Source: Acidimicrobiales bacterium (GTDB lineage Bacteria > Actinomycetota > Acidimicrobiia > Acidimicrobiales > UBA8190). Taken from it: DNA of 36,110 nucleotides. Below are positions 20,431 through 29,365 of the stretch, one piece after another; within the stretch, counting starts at the first letter, position 1; each line of letters opens with the position of its first letter. The notes under the pieces were generated by a model. The model had not been told where the DNA came from. It was given only the letters and a program-made list of their open reading frames with translations, and ran no database searches. The translations under genes and the position numbers were made by a program. The DNA lies in the NCBI GenBank assembly GCA_017882995.1, contig JADGOL010000226.1:1-36110 (forward strand). The letters are read 5' to 3'.

Positions 20431-21309
20431 TCAAGCTGACGGTCGAGCCTGCACCGCCGCCCACATGGCCTCGACGGGGGCGACCAGCCCGGTCCATCGC
20501 TCGAGGGCCAGGGCGCCTTGGTGCACCAACATCCCGACCCCGCCCACCGCCACCGCACCTCGAGCCGTGGCAACCTCCAGCAAAGGTGTCAGGCGCGGGT
20601 GGTAGACGAGATCGGCGACCACCTGCCCGACGTGCAACGCGTCGACGTCGATCGGGAGCTCGTCGGAGACGGACCCCTCTCCACGCGTCATGCCCAGCGG
20701 TGTGGCCTGTACGACGAGCTCGGCATCGACGACATCGACGCCCGACCCCACCCTCCCTGCCTTCCCCGCCAACGCCGCGGCCGCCTCGGCACGTGCCGGT
20801 GTCCGGTTCACCACCACCACCTCGGCCGCACCCGCCTCGGCCAGGGCGAGGATCACGGCGCGTGCCGCGCCCCCGGCGCCGATCACGAGGCAGCGACGGG
20901 CCCCGGGGTCGAACCCCGCGGCCCGTCGTAGGGCGGCCAGGAACCCCTCTCCGTCGGTGCTGTCTCCGACCAAGGCCCCGTCGCGCCAGGTGACGCAGTT
21001 GACCGCGCCGAGCCGGCGCGCCACCTCGGTCGTGTCGTCCATCGCTTCGTAGGCCTGCTCCTTGTGCGGCATGGTGACCGACAGCCCGGCGATCTTCATG
21101 GCCCGCATCCCTTCGAGGGCCGCCGCGGTGGACCCGGCACCGACGGGGAAGGCGACCGACACCCAGTCGAGCCCGAGGGCGTCGAAGGCGGCGTTGTGCA
21201 GCAGGGGCGACAGTGAATGGGCGATGGGATCGCCGATCACCCCCACAACCGTGGAGGCGGCCGTCGGCCACGTCGGTGAACGTCTGGTCGGCTCCGGCGC
21301 GCCTGGCAT
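20431..21309 (-). CDS. aroE: Shikimate dehydrogenase
   Basis: GVIGDPIAHSLSPLLHNAAFDALGLDWVSVAFPV, SVTMPHKEQAYEAMD, LGAVNCV, GDSTDGEGFLAAL, VIGAGGAARAVILAL, VNRTPARAEA. Confidence 0.93.
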   Translation of the reverse strand: MPGAPEPTRRSPTWPTAASTVVGVIGDPIAHSLSPLLHNAAFDALGLDWVSVAFPVGAGSTAAALEGMRAMKIAGLSVTMPHKEQAYEAMDDTTEVARRLGAVNCVTWRDGALVGDSTDGEGFLAALRRAAGFDPGARRCLVIGAGGAARAVILALAEAGAAEVVVVNRTPARAEAAAALAGKAGRVGSGVDVVDAELVVQATPLGMTRGEGSVSDELPIDVDALHVGQVVADLVYHPRLTPLLEVATARGAVAVGGVGMLVHQGALALERWTGLVAPVEAMWAAVQARPSA

Positions 21310-21315
21310 CGTCGC

Positions 21316-22482
21316 TTACCCGACGCCCCGGCTCTGGGCCAGGCGCTCGTTGGCCTGCTGTCCGGCGAAAGTGCTCGAGAAGGCCTCGGTGCCGTCCCTC
21401 GACACGACCACAAAATAGAGCCACGGGCCCGGCGTCGGGGCCAGGGCGGCTTGAAGCGACGCCTTGTTCGGGAAACAGATGGGTGTGGGGGTCAGCCCGG
21501 TGTGGAGGTAGGTGTTGTACGGCGTGTTGAGGGCGAGGTCCGCCGACGTCACCCGACCGCCGTCGCGATGCTCGGAGTAGAGCACCGTGGAGTCCATCTG
21601 CAACGGGGTGCCGTGGGACAGGCGGTTGTAGATCACGCGTGCCACCTTGCCGAGGTTCTTCTGGTACACGCCCTCTTTCTGCACGATCGAAGCCACCGTG
21701 ATCGCCTGGTACGGCGTCTCTCCGAGCGCGGCGGCCTGAGTGGTGAGCCCCACCGAGTCCGCCAGCGTGTTGAACCGGTCGATCATGTCCCCGAGCAGGG
21801 TCTCATCGGACTCCCCCGGGACGACGAGATAGGTGCCCGTCCCGACCAACCCGTCGAGGTTCGTCGACCCGCCCGGCTCGTACGGCGACCGCAACGTGCC
21901 GGAGTTGGCCAAGGAGAGGAAGTGCGCGGGGTCATGACCCGAGATCTGTCCTACTTGGGTCGCCACCTCGCTGATTGTGAACCCCGGCAAGACCGTTACC
22001 GACGAGACGTTGGGCCCCGCCGCCAGAGTGGCCCGGACATCTCCGAAGGACTCGTCTCGACGCAGCAGGTAGGCCCCGGGCTGCACGGCGGGAGTGCCGT
22101 GGAGGGTGAGATAGACACGGAACGCGAGCGAACTGTCCACTACGTGTTGGCGGACCAGCGCCGCGGTGATCGTCCCCATCGACGATCCCGGCGTCACGGT
22201 GACGACAACCGAAGCTCCCCCGCTCCCGCCCATCTGGCTCTGATACCACGCCACCGCGCCGACGAAGAAGGCCAGCACGACGGCCGCCACCACCGCCACA
22301 TACAGCCGGCGGCGCCGGTATACCTCGGGCTTGGCCCGTTTGTGCCCACTCGGTCTCGGTGGCGTCCCTCCCTCGGGATTCGTCGATGCGGGGCCATTCG
22401 ACGCGGGGCCGGGCGACGGCGCGGTGTCGGCCACGGGCGCGCTCGACTTCCCCGGCCTCTCTGGCGCGTCAGGCATCGTCAT
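21316..22482 (-). CDS. mltG: Endolytic transglycosylase MltG (YceG-like)
   Basis: ASIVQKEGVYQKNLGKVARVIYNRLSHGTPLQMDSTVLYSE, ALNTPYNTYLHTGLTPTPICFPNKASLQAALAPTPGPWLYFVVVSRDGTEAFSSTFAGQ; one N-terminal TM. Start refined to 22482 or 22476. Confidence 0.92.
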   Translation of the reverse strand: MTMPDAPERPGKSSAPVADTAPSPGPASNGPASTNPEGGTPPRPSGHKRAKPEVYRRRRLYVAVVAAVVLAFFVGAVAWYQSQMGGSGGASVVVTVTPGSSMGTITAALVRQHVVDSSLAFRVYLTLHGTPAVQPGAYLLRRDESFGDVRATLAAGPNVSSVTVLPGFTISEVATQVGQISGHDPAHFLSLANSGTLRSPYEPGGSTNLDGLVGTGTYLVVPGESDETLLGDMIDRFNTLADSVGLTTQAAALGETPYQAITVASIVQKEGVYQKNLGKVARVIYNRLSHGTPLQMDSTVLYSEHRDGGRVTSADLALNTPYNTYLHTGLTPTPICFPNKASLQAALAPTPGPWLYFVVVSRDGTEAFSSTFAGQQANERLAQSRGVG

Positions 22483-22906
22483 GTCCGCGCCCGGTGTCGA
22501 GCCAGGCCTGGAGCAGCACCGCGGCGGCACTCTGGTCGATGCGCGTGCGCTGGTCTCGCCCTTTGCGACCAGCGTCACGCAACGATCGCGAAGCGCTCAC
22601 CGTGGTGAGGCGCTCGTCGAAGGTCTCCACCGGGATCCCGCGGGGGGCGAGGAGGCGCGCCAGTTCGTCGGCGTCGGCTTGCGCGGCGTGCGCGGCTGGA
22701 CCGCGCCGGCCGTTGAGGCTCAGGGGCATGCCCACCACCACCCGACGCGCCCCCACCTCCTCGACCAACGCCGCCAGGGCGGTCCAATGGGTGGTGTCGT
22801 CCCCGTTGCGCTCGATCGTGGCGCGCGGTGACGCCAGGGTCCCCGTGCCGTCGGACACGGCCACACCGATGCGGCGCTCGCCGAGGTCGACCCCCACCAC
22901 CCGCAC
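22469..22906 (-). CDS. ruvX: Holliday junction resolvase-like RuvX/YqgF
   Basis: VVGVDLGERRIGVAVSDGTGTLASPRATI, VVVGMPLSLNGRRGPAAHAAQADADEL, VETFDERLTTVSASRSL, DQSAAAVLLQAWLD. GTG start at 22906. Confidence 0.92.
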   Translation of the reverse strand: MRVVGVDLGERRIGVAVSDGTGTLASPRATIERNGDDTTHWTALAALVEEVGARRVVVGMPLSLNGRRGPAAHAAQADADELARLLAPRGIPVETFDERLTTVSASRSLRDAGRKGRDQRTRIDQSAAAVLLQAWLDTGRGHDDA

Positions 22907-22936
22907 TGCGCTCAGGCCACCCGCACTGCGCTCAGG
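22897..22936. repeat. Perfect 2 x 20-bp tandem repeat (ccacccgcactgcgctcagg)2
   Basis: Read directly: copies at 22897-22916 and 22917-22936, spanning the alaS stop and ruvX start. Confidence 0.95.
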
Positions 22937-25499
22937 CACCGAGCCGACGTCGCGCTTCGGCCAGCAGGGCGTCGATCTTGGCGGCGTCGGATCCCCCCGC
23001 CACCGCCACCTCGGCCGAGCCCCCACCGCCCCCACCGACCAGCTGGGCCAGTTCCTTCACCGTGGAACCGGCGTCGATCGATCCGTCACCCGACGCCACG
23101 GCCACGCCCACCTTGGACCCGTCCGGCGACCCCGCCACCACCACGACGCGCGCACCGTGACGCCGAATCGCTTGGGCCAGGTCGCGCAGCTGATCGGGGC
23201 TGACACCGTCTTGGCGATGGACCACCACACCGTCCTCGGCGAGCTGGGCGAGTCGGGCCGCTTCCTCTTGGAGTCGGGCCCCCTGCATGCGCTGCAATTC
23301 CTTCTCAGCCTGTCGTTGACGGTCGAGCACCTTCTGCAAGGCGTCGAGCACACCACCGGGCTCCACCTTGAGCAGCCGGGCCGCTTCGTCGACGGTGCGC
23401 CGGCTCTCGCCCAACAAGGCGAGGGAGGTGGGTCCCGTCACGGCCTCGATGCGCCGCACGTTGGACCCGATCGACCCTTCGGACACGACGGTGATGGGGC
23501 CGATCATGCCCAATGCGTCGACATGGGTCCCGCCGCAGAACTCCAGAGAGTGTGCCCCGGCGCGTACCACCCGCACGCGCTCGCCGTACTTGTCGTCGAA
23601 GAACGCCAACGCCCCGAGAGCCTCTGCCTCGGCCTTCGAGGTCTCGGTCACCTCGACCGACGCGTCGCTCAGGACATCGGCGTTCGCCGCCTGGCTCACC
23701 TCCGTCAGCTCTTCGGGACGCAGCGCCTTCGGATGCGAGAAGTCGAAGCGGAGCCGGTCGGGTGCCACCAGTGAGCCCTGTTGGCGGACGTGGTCGCCGA
23801 GGACGGCACGCAACGCGCTGTGCAACAGGTGCGTCCCGGTGTGGTGCCGGCGCGTGGCGTTGCGCCGCCCCGCGTCGATGATCGCCAAGGCGTCTTGGAG
23901 GGGGAAGAGCTCACCGTCTTCGACGATGGCCCGGTGCACGATGAGGCCGGGGAGCACGGTCTGGGTGTCGAGGACCCGGGCCCGCCCGGATTCGGTGGTG
24001 ATGACGCCGGTGTCGCCCACCTGGCCGCCGGACTCGGCATAGAAGGGGGTCTGGTCCAACACGATCTCTGCGGTGCCGGGCTGCGCGCCGGCCAGCACCG
24101 CCACCACCCGGGCCGGCTCCTCGTCGTGCTCGTAGCCGGTGAAGCGCGTCGGGCCCGACTCGGTGAGGAGCTCCCGGTACACGGTCTCGTCGCCAAGCGC
24201 CTGGCGCCGTCGCCGGGCATCGGCGCGAGCCATCTCCCGCTGCGCCGTCATCTCACGCTCGAAGCCCTCGGTGTCGACCTCGACGCCGGCCTCGGCCGCC
24301 ATCTCCATGGTGAGCTCGATGGGAAACCCGTGCGTGTCATGCAGGCGGAAGGCCGCCTCACCCGAGACCCGGCCCGTTCCGTCGTGCAACGCCTCCTCGA
24401 GGATCTGCGAACCCGAGTCGACCGTGCGCCGGAACGCACCCTCCTCGCGCTCGACGGTCTCGGAGATCCGGTCGAGCTCGGTGACGAGCACGGGATAGGT
24501 GCCGCCGAGCACATCGGCCACGGCGCTGACCAGTCGCGGCGTGAGATCTTCGACCACACCCAACTGGAAGGCGCGCCGTACCGCCCGGCGGATGACGCGG
24601 CGCAGCACATAGCCCCGGCCCTCGTTCGACGGCATCACGCCGTCGGCCACCACCATGGCCATGGCCCGGGCGTGGTCGGCCAGGATGCGGAGGGACACGT
24701 CGGAGTGCGGATCGGCACCGTAACGGACCTGGGTGATGTCTTCGGCCACCGCCAGGATGGGCCGGAAGACGTCGGTCTCGAAGAGCGACTCGACCCCCTG
24801 GAGCATGGGCAGGTTGCGCTCGAGCCCGGCCCCGGTGTCGATGCTCTTGCCGGGAAGGTCCTCGAGGGTGCCGTCGGACAGCCGGTTGTACTGCATGAAC
24901 ACCAGGTTGTAGATCTCGACGAACCGGTCGGCGCCGCCGTGGGCGGGCCCACCCTCGTCGCCGTGCGTGGGCCCGCGATCGAAGAACAGCTCCGAGGAGG
25001 GACCACACGGGCCGGTGCCGCCGTCACCCATCTGCCAGAAATTGTCGTCCCCCAGCGCCTGGATGCGCTGCTCGGGGAAGCCTGCCGCGTCCAGCCATAT
25101 CTGCTTGGCTTCGTCGTCGGACTCGTGGACGGTGACCCACAACCGGTCGGGGTCGATCCCGAGGACATCGGTCCACAGCTCCCAGGCGAGGGGGATGGCA
25201 TCGGACTTGAAGTAGTCGCCGAAACTGAAGTTGCCGAGCATCTCGAAGAAGGTGCAATGCCGCTCGGTGGTGCCGATGATGTCGAGGTCGGGGGTGCGAA
25301 AACACTTCTGCACCGACGTGGCGCGTCGCCACGGTGGGGTCTCCTCGCCGGTGAAGTACGGCTTGAACGGCACCATCCCCGCGATGGTGAACAGCACGGT
25401 GGGATCGTGCGGAATCAGGCTGGCGGAGGGGACGACGGTGTGCCCCCGCGCCGCATAGAACCCGGTGAACGTCGAGCGAAGCTGGTTGGCGTCCATCAT
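22932..25499 (-). CDS. alaS: Alanyl-tRNA synthetase
   Basis: MDANQLRSTFTGFYAARGHTVVPSASLIPHDPTVLFTIAGMVPFKPYFTG, HHTGTHLLHSALRAVLG, FCGGTHVDALGMIGPI. Confidence 0.97.
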   Translation of the reverse strand: MMDANQLRSTFTGFYAARGHTVVPSASLIPHDPTVLFTIAGMVPFKPYFTGEETPPWRRATSVQKCFRTPDLDIIGTTERHCTFFEMLGNFSFGDYFKSDAIPLAWELWTDVLGIDPDRLWVTVHESDDEAKQIWLDAAGFPEQRIQALGDDNFWQMGDGGTGPCGPSSELFFDRGPTHGDEGGPAHGGADRFVEIYNLVFMQYNRLSDGTLEDLPGKSIDTGAGLERNLPMLQGVESLFETDVFRPILAVAEDITQVRYGADPHSDVSLRILADHARAMAMVVADGVMPSNEGRGYVLRRVIRRAVRRAFQLGVVEDLTPRLVSAVADVLGGTYPVLVTELDRISETVEREEGAFRRTVDSGSQILEEALHDGTGRVSGEAAFRLHDTHGFPIELTMEMAAEAGVEVDTEGFEREMTAQREMARADARRRRQALGDETVYRELLTESGPTRFTGYEHDEEPARVVAVLAGAQPGTAEIVLDQTPFYAESGGQVGDTGVITTESGRARVLDTQTVLPGLIVHRAIVEDGELFPLQDALAIIDAGRRNATRRHHTGTHLLHSALRAVLGDHVRQQGSLVAPDRLRFDFSHPKALRPEELTEVSQAANADVLSDASVEVTETSKAEAEALGALAFFDDKYGERVRVVRAGAHSLEFCGGTHVDALGMIGPITVVSEGSIGSNVRRIEAVTGPTSLALLGESRRTVDEAARLLKVEPGGVLDALQKVLDRQRQAEKELQRMQGARLQEEAARLAQLAEDGVVVHRQDGVSPDQLRDLAQAIRRHGARVVVVAGSPDGSKVGVAVASGDGSIDAGSTVKELAQLVGGGGGGSAEVAVAGGSDAAKIDALLAEARRRLGA

Positions 25500-25583
25500 C
25501 GAACGATCCTACCGGCCGCCTCCGCCCGCCCGGGGCGCCGTGGCGCCGCGATCAGGCCTGCGGCCAGCGAATTCAGTGCCCGT

Positions 25584-25847
25584 TCAGCGCGGCGCGCGGT
25601 CGCGGGCCGACAGGTCGTGCCACAGGTCGTCCTGACGACGCTGGGCCTCGGTCCGGCCCGTGTCCAGAGCATCTCGCACCTTGTGGACCGCACCGCGTTT
25701 GGTGCGCTCGGCGATCGAGGCGAGCTCGGTCGCCACCGCCGTGGGACGGACGCGCCGGGACAGGCGTTCGAGGCGCCGACGTGTCCACATGGTGCCGCCG
25801 ACCCCGAGCGCGGCGCCGGCCGCAAGCCACATCGGCCTGCGGATCAC
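25584..25847 (-). CDS. Small conserved actinobacterial protein, DUF6167-like
   Basis: MIRRPMWLAAGAALGVGGTMWTRRRLERL..., located between a DUF948-like gene and alaS as in other actinobacteria. GTG start overlaps the upstream stop. Confidence 0.65.
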   Translation of the reverse strand: MIRRPMWLAAGAALGVGGTMWTRRRLERLSRRVRPTAVATELASIAERTKRGAVHKVRDALDTGRTEAQRRQDDLWHDLSARDRAPR

Positions 25848-26359
25848 CGCGGCGCCTCGACGTGTCGACGCCGACGTCTCCCTCGATTCGATGCGCCATG
25901 CCCGTCGTCGCGCGGCTTGTCGGTGCGGGCATCATCGAGGCGGGGGACATCAGCCGGCCGGGCCCGTCCGTTGCTCGACACCGCATGTCGGGAGTCGATC
26001 TTCGGGGGGCGGCCGAAGAACCGCCGCAGCGCGCTGCCCACACCAGTGCTGTAGGCCAGGATCTTCACCACCGGGTTCGAAAAGGCGCGGTAGGCGAGAC
26101 GCGACGCCGAGTCCACCGTCGACGACACCGCCTCGGCCGAGTCCAGGACGTCACCCACCCGCACCATCTCGGTGGCCGCCTGATCGACGACGACCCGGGC
26201 GTCGTGCACCAGGGGCACGGTCTCTCGACGCAGCTCGTCGACGGTCCTACCGAGCTCGCGCACACGTCTGCCCAGCACGACCACGACCCCGACGAGCACG
26301 AGCGAGGCCGTCCCCGACGTGATGGCGGCGACCAGCGCGGCGACGTTGTCGGCGGACAT
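25844..26359 (-). CDS. DUF948-like membrane-anchored protein
   Basis: One N-terminal TM (TSGTASLVLVGVVVVLG) followed by a heptad-rich segment VRELGRTVDELRRETVPLVHDARVVVDQAATEM...NPVVKILAYSTG. Confidence 0.7.
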   Translation of the reverse strand: MSADNVAALVAAITSGTASLVLVGVVVVLGRRVRELGRTVDELRRETVPLVHDARVVVDQAATEMVRVGDVLDSAEAVSSTVDSASRLAYRAFSNPVVKILAYSTGVGSALRRFFGRPPKIDSRHAVSSNGRARPADVPRLDDARTDKPRDDGHGASNRGRRRRRHVEAPR

Positions 26360-26385
26360 GGCCGCGCCATCCTATGGCGCGTGGA

Positions 26386-29361
26386 CTAGTGGGCGCCGAT
26401 CCCCACCATCGGCTTGGTCAGCCGGATGTTGCCCGTGGAGCCGTAGAACCCGCCGTAGGTTCCGCCGAAGGCGAAGATGCCACCGTCCGAGGCCACCAGC
26501 CAGTAGCCGTTGCCGTCGGGGGTGGCGGCCATACCCACCACGGGCTTGGTCAGCCGGATGGCCCCGGTCGACCCGTGGAAGGCGGCGTCGCCGAAGGAGA
26601 AGATCCCGCCGTCCGAGGCCACCAGCCAGTAGCCGTTGCCGTCGGGCGTCGACGCCATGCCCACCACGGGCCTGGTGAGCGCGATGGCCCCCATCGATCC
26701 GTGGAAGGCGGCGTCGCCGAAGGAGAAGATCCCGCCGTCCGAGGTGACCAGCCAGTAGCCGTTCCCGTCGGGCGTCGACGCCATCCCGACGATGGGCTTG
26801 TTCAGTCGGATGTTGCCCGTCGACCCGTGGAACCCGGCGTCGCCGTAGGCGAAGACGCCGCCGTCCGAGGCCACCAGCCAGTAGCCGTTGCCGTCGGGCG
26901 TCGACGCCATCCCGACAATGGGCTTGTTCAACTTGATGTTGCCCGTCGACCCGTGGAACCCGGCGTCGCCGAAGGCAAAGATGCCGCCGTCAGAGGCCAC
27001 CAACCAGTAGCCCTTGGAGGAGGGGGTCGACGCCATGCTCACGACCGGTTGGTTGAGTGACCTGCCCCCCATCGATCCATAGAAACCCATCTGCCCGAAC
27101 GAGAAGATGCCCCCGTCGGACGCCACGGTCCAATACCCGCGCGGCCCGAGGTAGGTGAAGGGCATGGAGCCGTCGAAGCCGAGCGCGTCGTTCCCCGTCT
27201 TCACGATCACCGTGGACGTGGCCCAGCCCCGCGTCGGGGACACCGGTGAGCTCACCGTCACCGACGACGACGTCACCGACCTGATCGTGGCGGGGTTGCC
27301 GTTGCCGAAGTCGACTTCGCTCACGCCGCTCAGATTGGATCCCGACACCGTCACCGTGGTGCCTCCCGCGGCCGGGCCCGAGGACGCGGAGATCCCGGTC
27401 ACGACCGGACACAAACTCGAGGGCGCAGAGCGCAAGCGGCCCACGAGCGCACTGGCGATGGGAGTGCCCAGTCCCGAGGCCAGGTCGTAGCCCGACGTCG
27501 CCGGGTAGTACGGGCCCGCCGGGACGCGCGGGGGGTTGCTGGGTAACGAGGCCGCCGGCTGATTGTTACCGACGGTGACGTCGTTGAAGACCGGGCTTCC
27601 GCCACATTGCGCCTGGTAGAGCGTGGGGTTGACGAAGCCCACCGGCGACGACTGGCCCTGGTCGGCGAGCGCCGCCAGGGCACCCCACAGCGGAGCGGCC
27701 ATGCTCGTCCCACCGATCTTCGCCCACCCCCCACTGGCGCACGAGCAGAAGATGGCCAGGCCCGTTCGGGGGTCGGCATCGGCGGCCACGTCGGGCACCT
27801 CCCGACATGACAACGTGCCCGCGCCCGAGCTCGTCGGGCACGGCTGTGCCCCGGTGAAGGTGTCTTGTGCCTTGGTGTAGGCGCTCTGGACGCCGGGGCC
27901 CAGTTGCCACGCCGGCATGGTCCACGTCGTCGAGTTGCCGCCTCCGCCGGTGCCGCTGAACAGCCCGAGGTTCCATGCCGATTCGCCCGGCGGCGGCCCC
28001 AGGGCATTGATCGTGGTCCCGCCCACACCGGTCACCCAGGGTTGTCCCGCCGGGTCGTCGACCTCGAGGCGCGTGTCGTTGGAGCTCGGGAACAGGTAGC
28101 AGTCCTCGGACCCTTCGTCACCGGCCGCGGCGACGACGGTCTGGCCCTGGGCCACAGCCTGTTGGAAGATCGATGATTCCGCCTGGAGGTAGGCCGGCGG
28201 CAGCTGCGCCTCGCACTGACCCCAGCTCGTGGAGATCACCGCGGGGGGAGAACCACTGTCGACCATGGCGATATACGTGTCGAGGGGGCCGCTGCCTCCG
28301 TTGGGCCCGACGTAGACCCTGGCGTTCACACCCGGCGCCATGCCGATCACCATCTCGACGTCGAGCGCCGCCTCGCCCGCCCCGGAACCGGCGTTGGGGT
28401 TGGCGTGGTCCACGCTGACCGAGCTCACCGACGCGGTGATGGCCGACCCGTAACAATTCTTGAAGGCGTTGATGTCGGACGGGAGGAAGGGCTCGAGTTC
28501 GTAGATGCCCACCGTCACCCCCGAGGCCTCGTTCCCGGAGTAGATGCTCGAGAACGAGTACGCCGATGCCAGCTGGTCGACGGTGAGCGCGTTGGCACTC
28601 CCGGGGTTGGACTGGATGGTGTTCGAACAGCCCGCCGTGGGGCTCGGTCCCGAGGCACGGGGAACGGAGCCGGCCCCCGAGGCTGTGGTCGCCGGCGTGG
28701 GTGCGGTGGTGCTTGGGACCGAGGCCGAGTCCTTGGGTCGGACCAGCTGAGGCTCGGGCCGGTTGAGGTCGTCGAGGCCCGTCACCCCGTCGAGGGCACC
28801 CGCCAGCGCGCCGGGCACGAGCGGCTGGGCGTCGGGAACGCGCACGACGCGCCCCGATGGCAGCCGGTACTGCTCGAGCCCGACGTCGAACGCGTGGTCG
28901 ATCTGGGCGGCGGTGCCCGAGATCGGGACGATCAGGCCGTCGCCTGACGTCGGGCCGACATCGAGGCCCCGGCCCGAGAGCCATGCCCGCACCGACGCGA
29001 TGGTGGTCGGGCTCGGTCCGAACGCTGCCGCGAACGTGTCGGGGGCGAGGTAGTGGCGAAACATCGACGATCCCGGGGTCGACACCGACGTGTCGAACGA
29101 CTCCAGAGCAGCGGGGTCACGCGGTTTGAGCACGACGTCGCCGTGCACCGCGGTCGTCGGTGCCACGGCGCGTAGGGCCCGGGTACCGCGCGGCAGGATC
29201 GGGACGCTCTTGGAGTCGCGCACCCACGCGTGGCGCGCCCACGACGAAGGCAGCGCGGCACGCGCCCGCACCGCGGAACCTGCGACCACGGAGCCCGACA
29301 CGGCCAGGCAGGCGATCACGGCGGCGATCCTCCGCCGATGTCCGGCTCGAATGAGGATCAA
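26386..29361 (-). CDS. Secreted S53 (sedolisin/kumamolisin-like) peptidase with IPT/TIG domain and six C-terminal GYWLVASDGG repeats
   Basis: Signal peptide MILIRAGHRRRIAAVIACLAVSGSVVAGSAVRARA; pro-kumamolisin-like prodomain; SGAGEAALDVEMVIGMAPGV and IGGTSMAAPLWGALAAL catalytic motifs; FNDVTVG...GYDLASGLGTP terminal motif; TIG segment PVVTGISASSGPAAGGTTVTVSGSNLSGV. TTG start proposed at 29361. Confidence 0.9.
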   Translation of the reverse strand: MILIRAGHRRRIAAVIACLAVSGSVVAGSAVRARAALPSSWARHAWVRDSKSVPILPRGTRALRAVAPTTAVHGDVVLKPRDPAALESFDTSVSTPGSSMFRHYLAPDTFAAAFGPSPTTIASVRAWLSGRGLDVGPTSGDGLIVPISGTAAQIDHAFDVGLEQYRLPSGRVVRVPDAQPLVPGALAGALDGVTGLDDLNRPEPQLVRPKDSASVPSTTAPTPATTASGAGSVPRASGPSPTAGCSNTIQSNPGSANALTVDQLASAYSFSSIYSGNEASGVTVGIYELEPFLPSDINAFKNCYGSAITASVSSVSVDHANPNAGSGAGEAALDVEMVIGMAPGVNARVYVGPNGGSGPLDTYIAMVDSGSPPAVISTSWGQCEAQLPPAYLQAESSIFQQAVAQGQTVVAAAGDEGSEDCYLFPSSNDTRLEVDDPAGQPWVTGVGGTTINALGPPPGESAWNLGLFSGTGGGGNSTTWTMPAWQLGPGVQSAYTKAQDTFTGAQPCPTSSGAGTLSCREVPDVAADADPRTGLAIFCSCASGGWAKIGGTSMAAPLWGALAALADQGQSSPVGFVNPTLYQAQCGGSPVFNDVTVGNNQPAASLPSNPPRVPAGPYYPATSGYDLASGLGTPIASALVGRLRSAPSSLCPVVTGISASSGPAAGGTTVTVSGSNLSGVSEVDFGNGNPATIRSVTSSSVTVSSPVSPTRGWATSTVIVKTGNDALGFDGSMPFTYLGPRGYWTVASDGGIFSFGQMGFYGSMGGRSLNQPVVSMASTPSSKGYWLVASDGGIFAFGDAGFHGSTGNIKLNKPIVGMASTPDGNGYWLVASDGGVFAYGDAGFHGSTGNIRLNKPIVGMASTPDGNGYWLVTSDGGIFSFGDAAFHGSMGAIALTRPVVGMASTPDGNGYWLVASDGGIFSFGDAAFHGSTGAIRLTKPVVGMAATPDGNGYWLVASDGGIFAFGGTYGGFYGSTGNIRLTKPMVGIGAH
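26389..27138 (-). repeat. Six tandem ~42-aa (126-bp) repeats GYWLVASDGGIFSFGDAxFHGSTGxIxLxKPVVGMASTPDGN
   Basis: Unit starts on the minus strand at 27138, 27012, 26886, 26760, 26634 and 26508. The last unit carries a small GGTYGG insertion and the protein ends immediately after it. Confidence 0.93.
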
Positions 29362-29365
29362 TGGT

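Noticed and set aside
21316-22482. MltG motif reads ASIVQKEG instead of the common ASIVEKE, considered as a possibly inactive enzyme
   Set aside because: The second Glu is retained, Q at the first position appears tolerated in actinobacterial members, and the rest of the YceG signature is intact; not enough to claim inactivation.
25500-25583. GGCGCCGTGGCGCC inverted repeat upstream of alaS considered as a terminator or T-box-like element
   Set aside because: Short GC palindrome with no U-tract and no T-box hallmarks; expected by chance at this GC content.
23781-26054. 757-aa plus-strand ORF opposite alaS
   Set aside because: Antisense to a clear AlaRS and two further minus-strand genes; no recognisable motifs.
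26374-27060. Repetitive 228-aa plus-strand ORF (GEDAAVRGHQPVAVAVGRRRH repeats)
   Set aside because: It is the reverse reading of the protease's 126-bp repeats, so its periodicity is inherited and not independent evidence of coding.
26389-27138. Regularly spaced repeats considered as a CRISPR-like array
   Set aside because: The period is 126 bp, in frame, without distinct spacers, and encodes a protein repeat; no cas genes.
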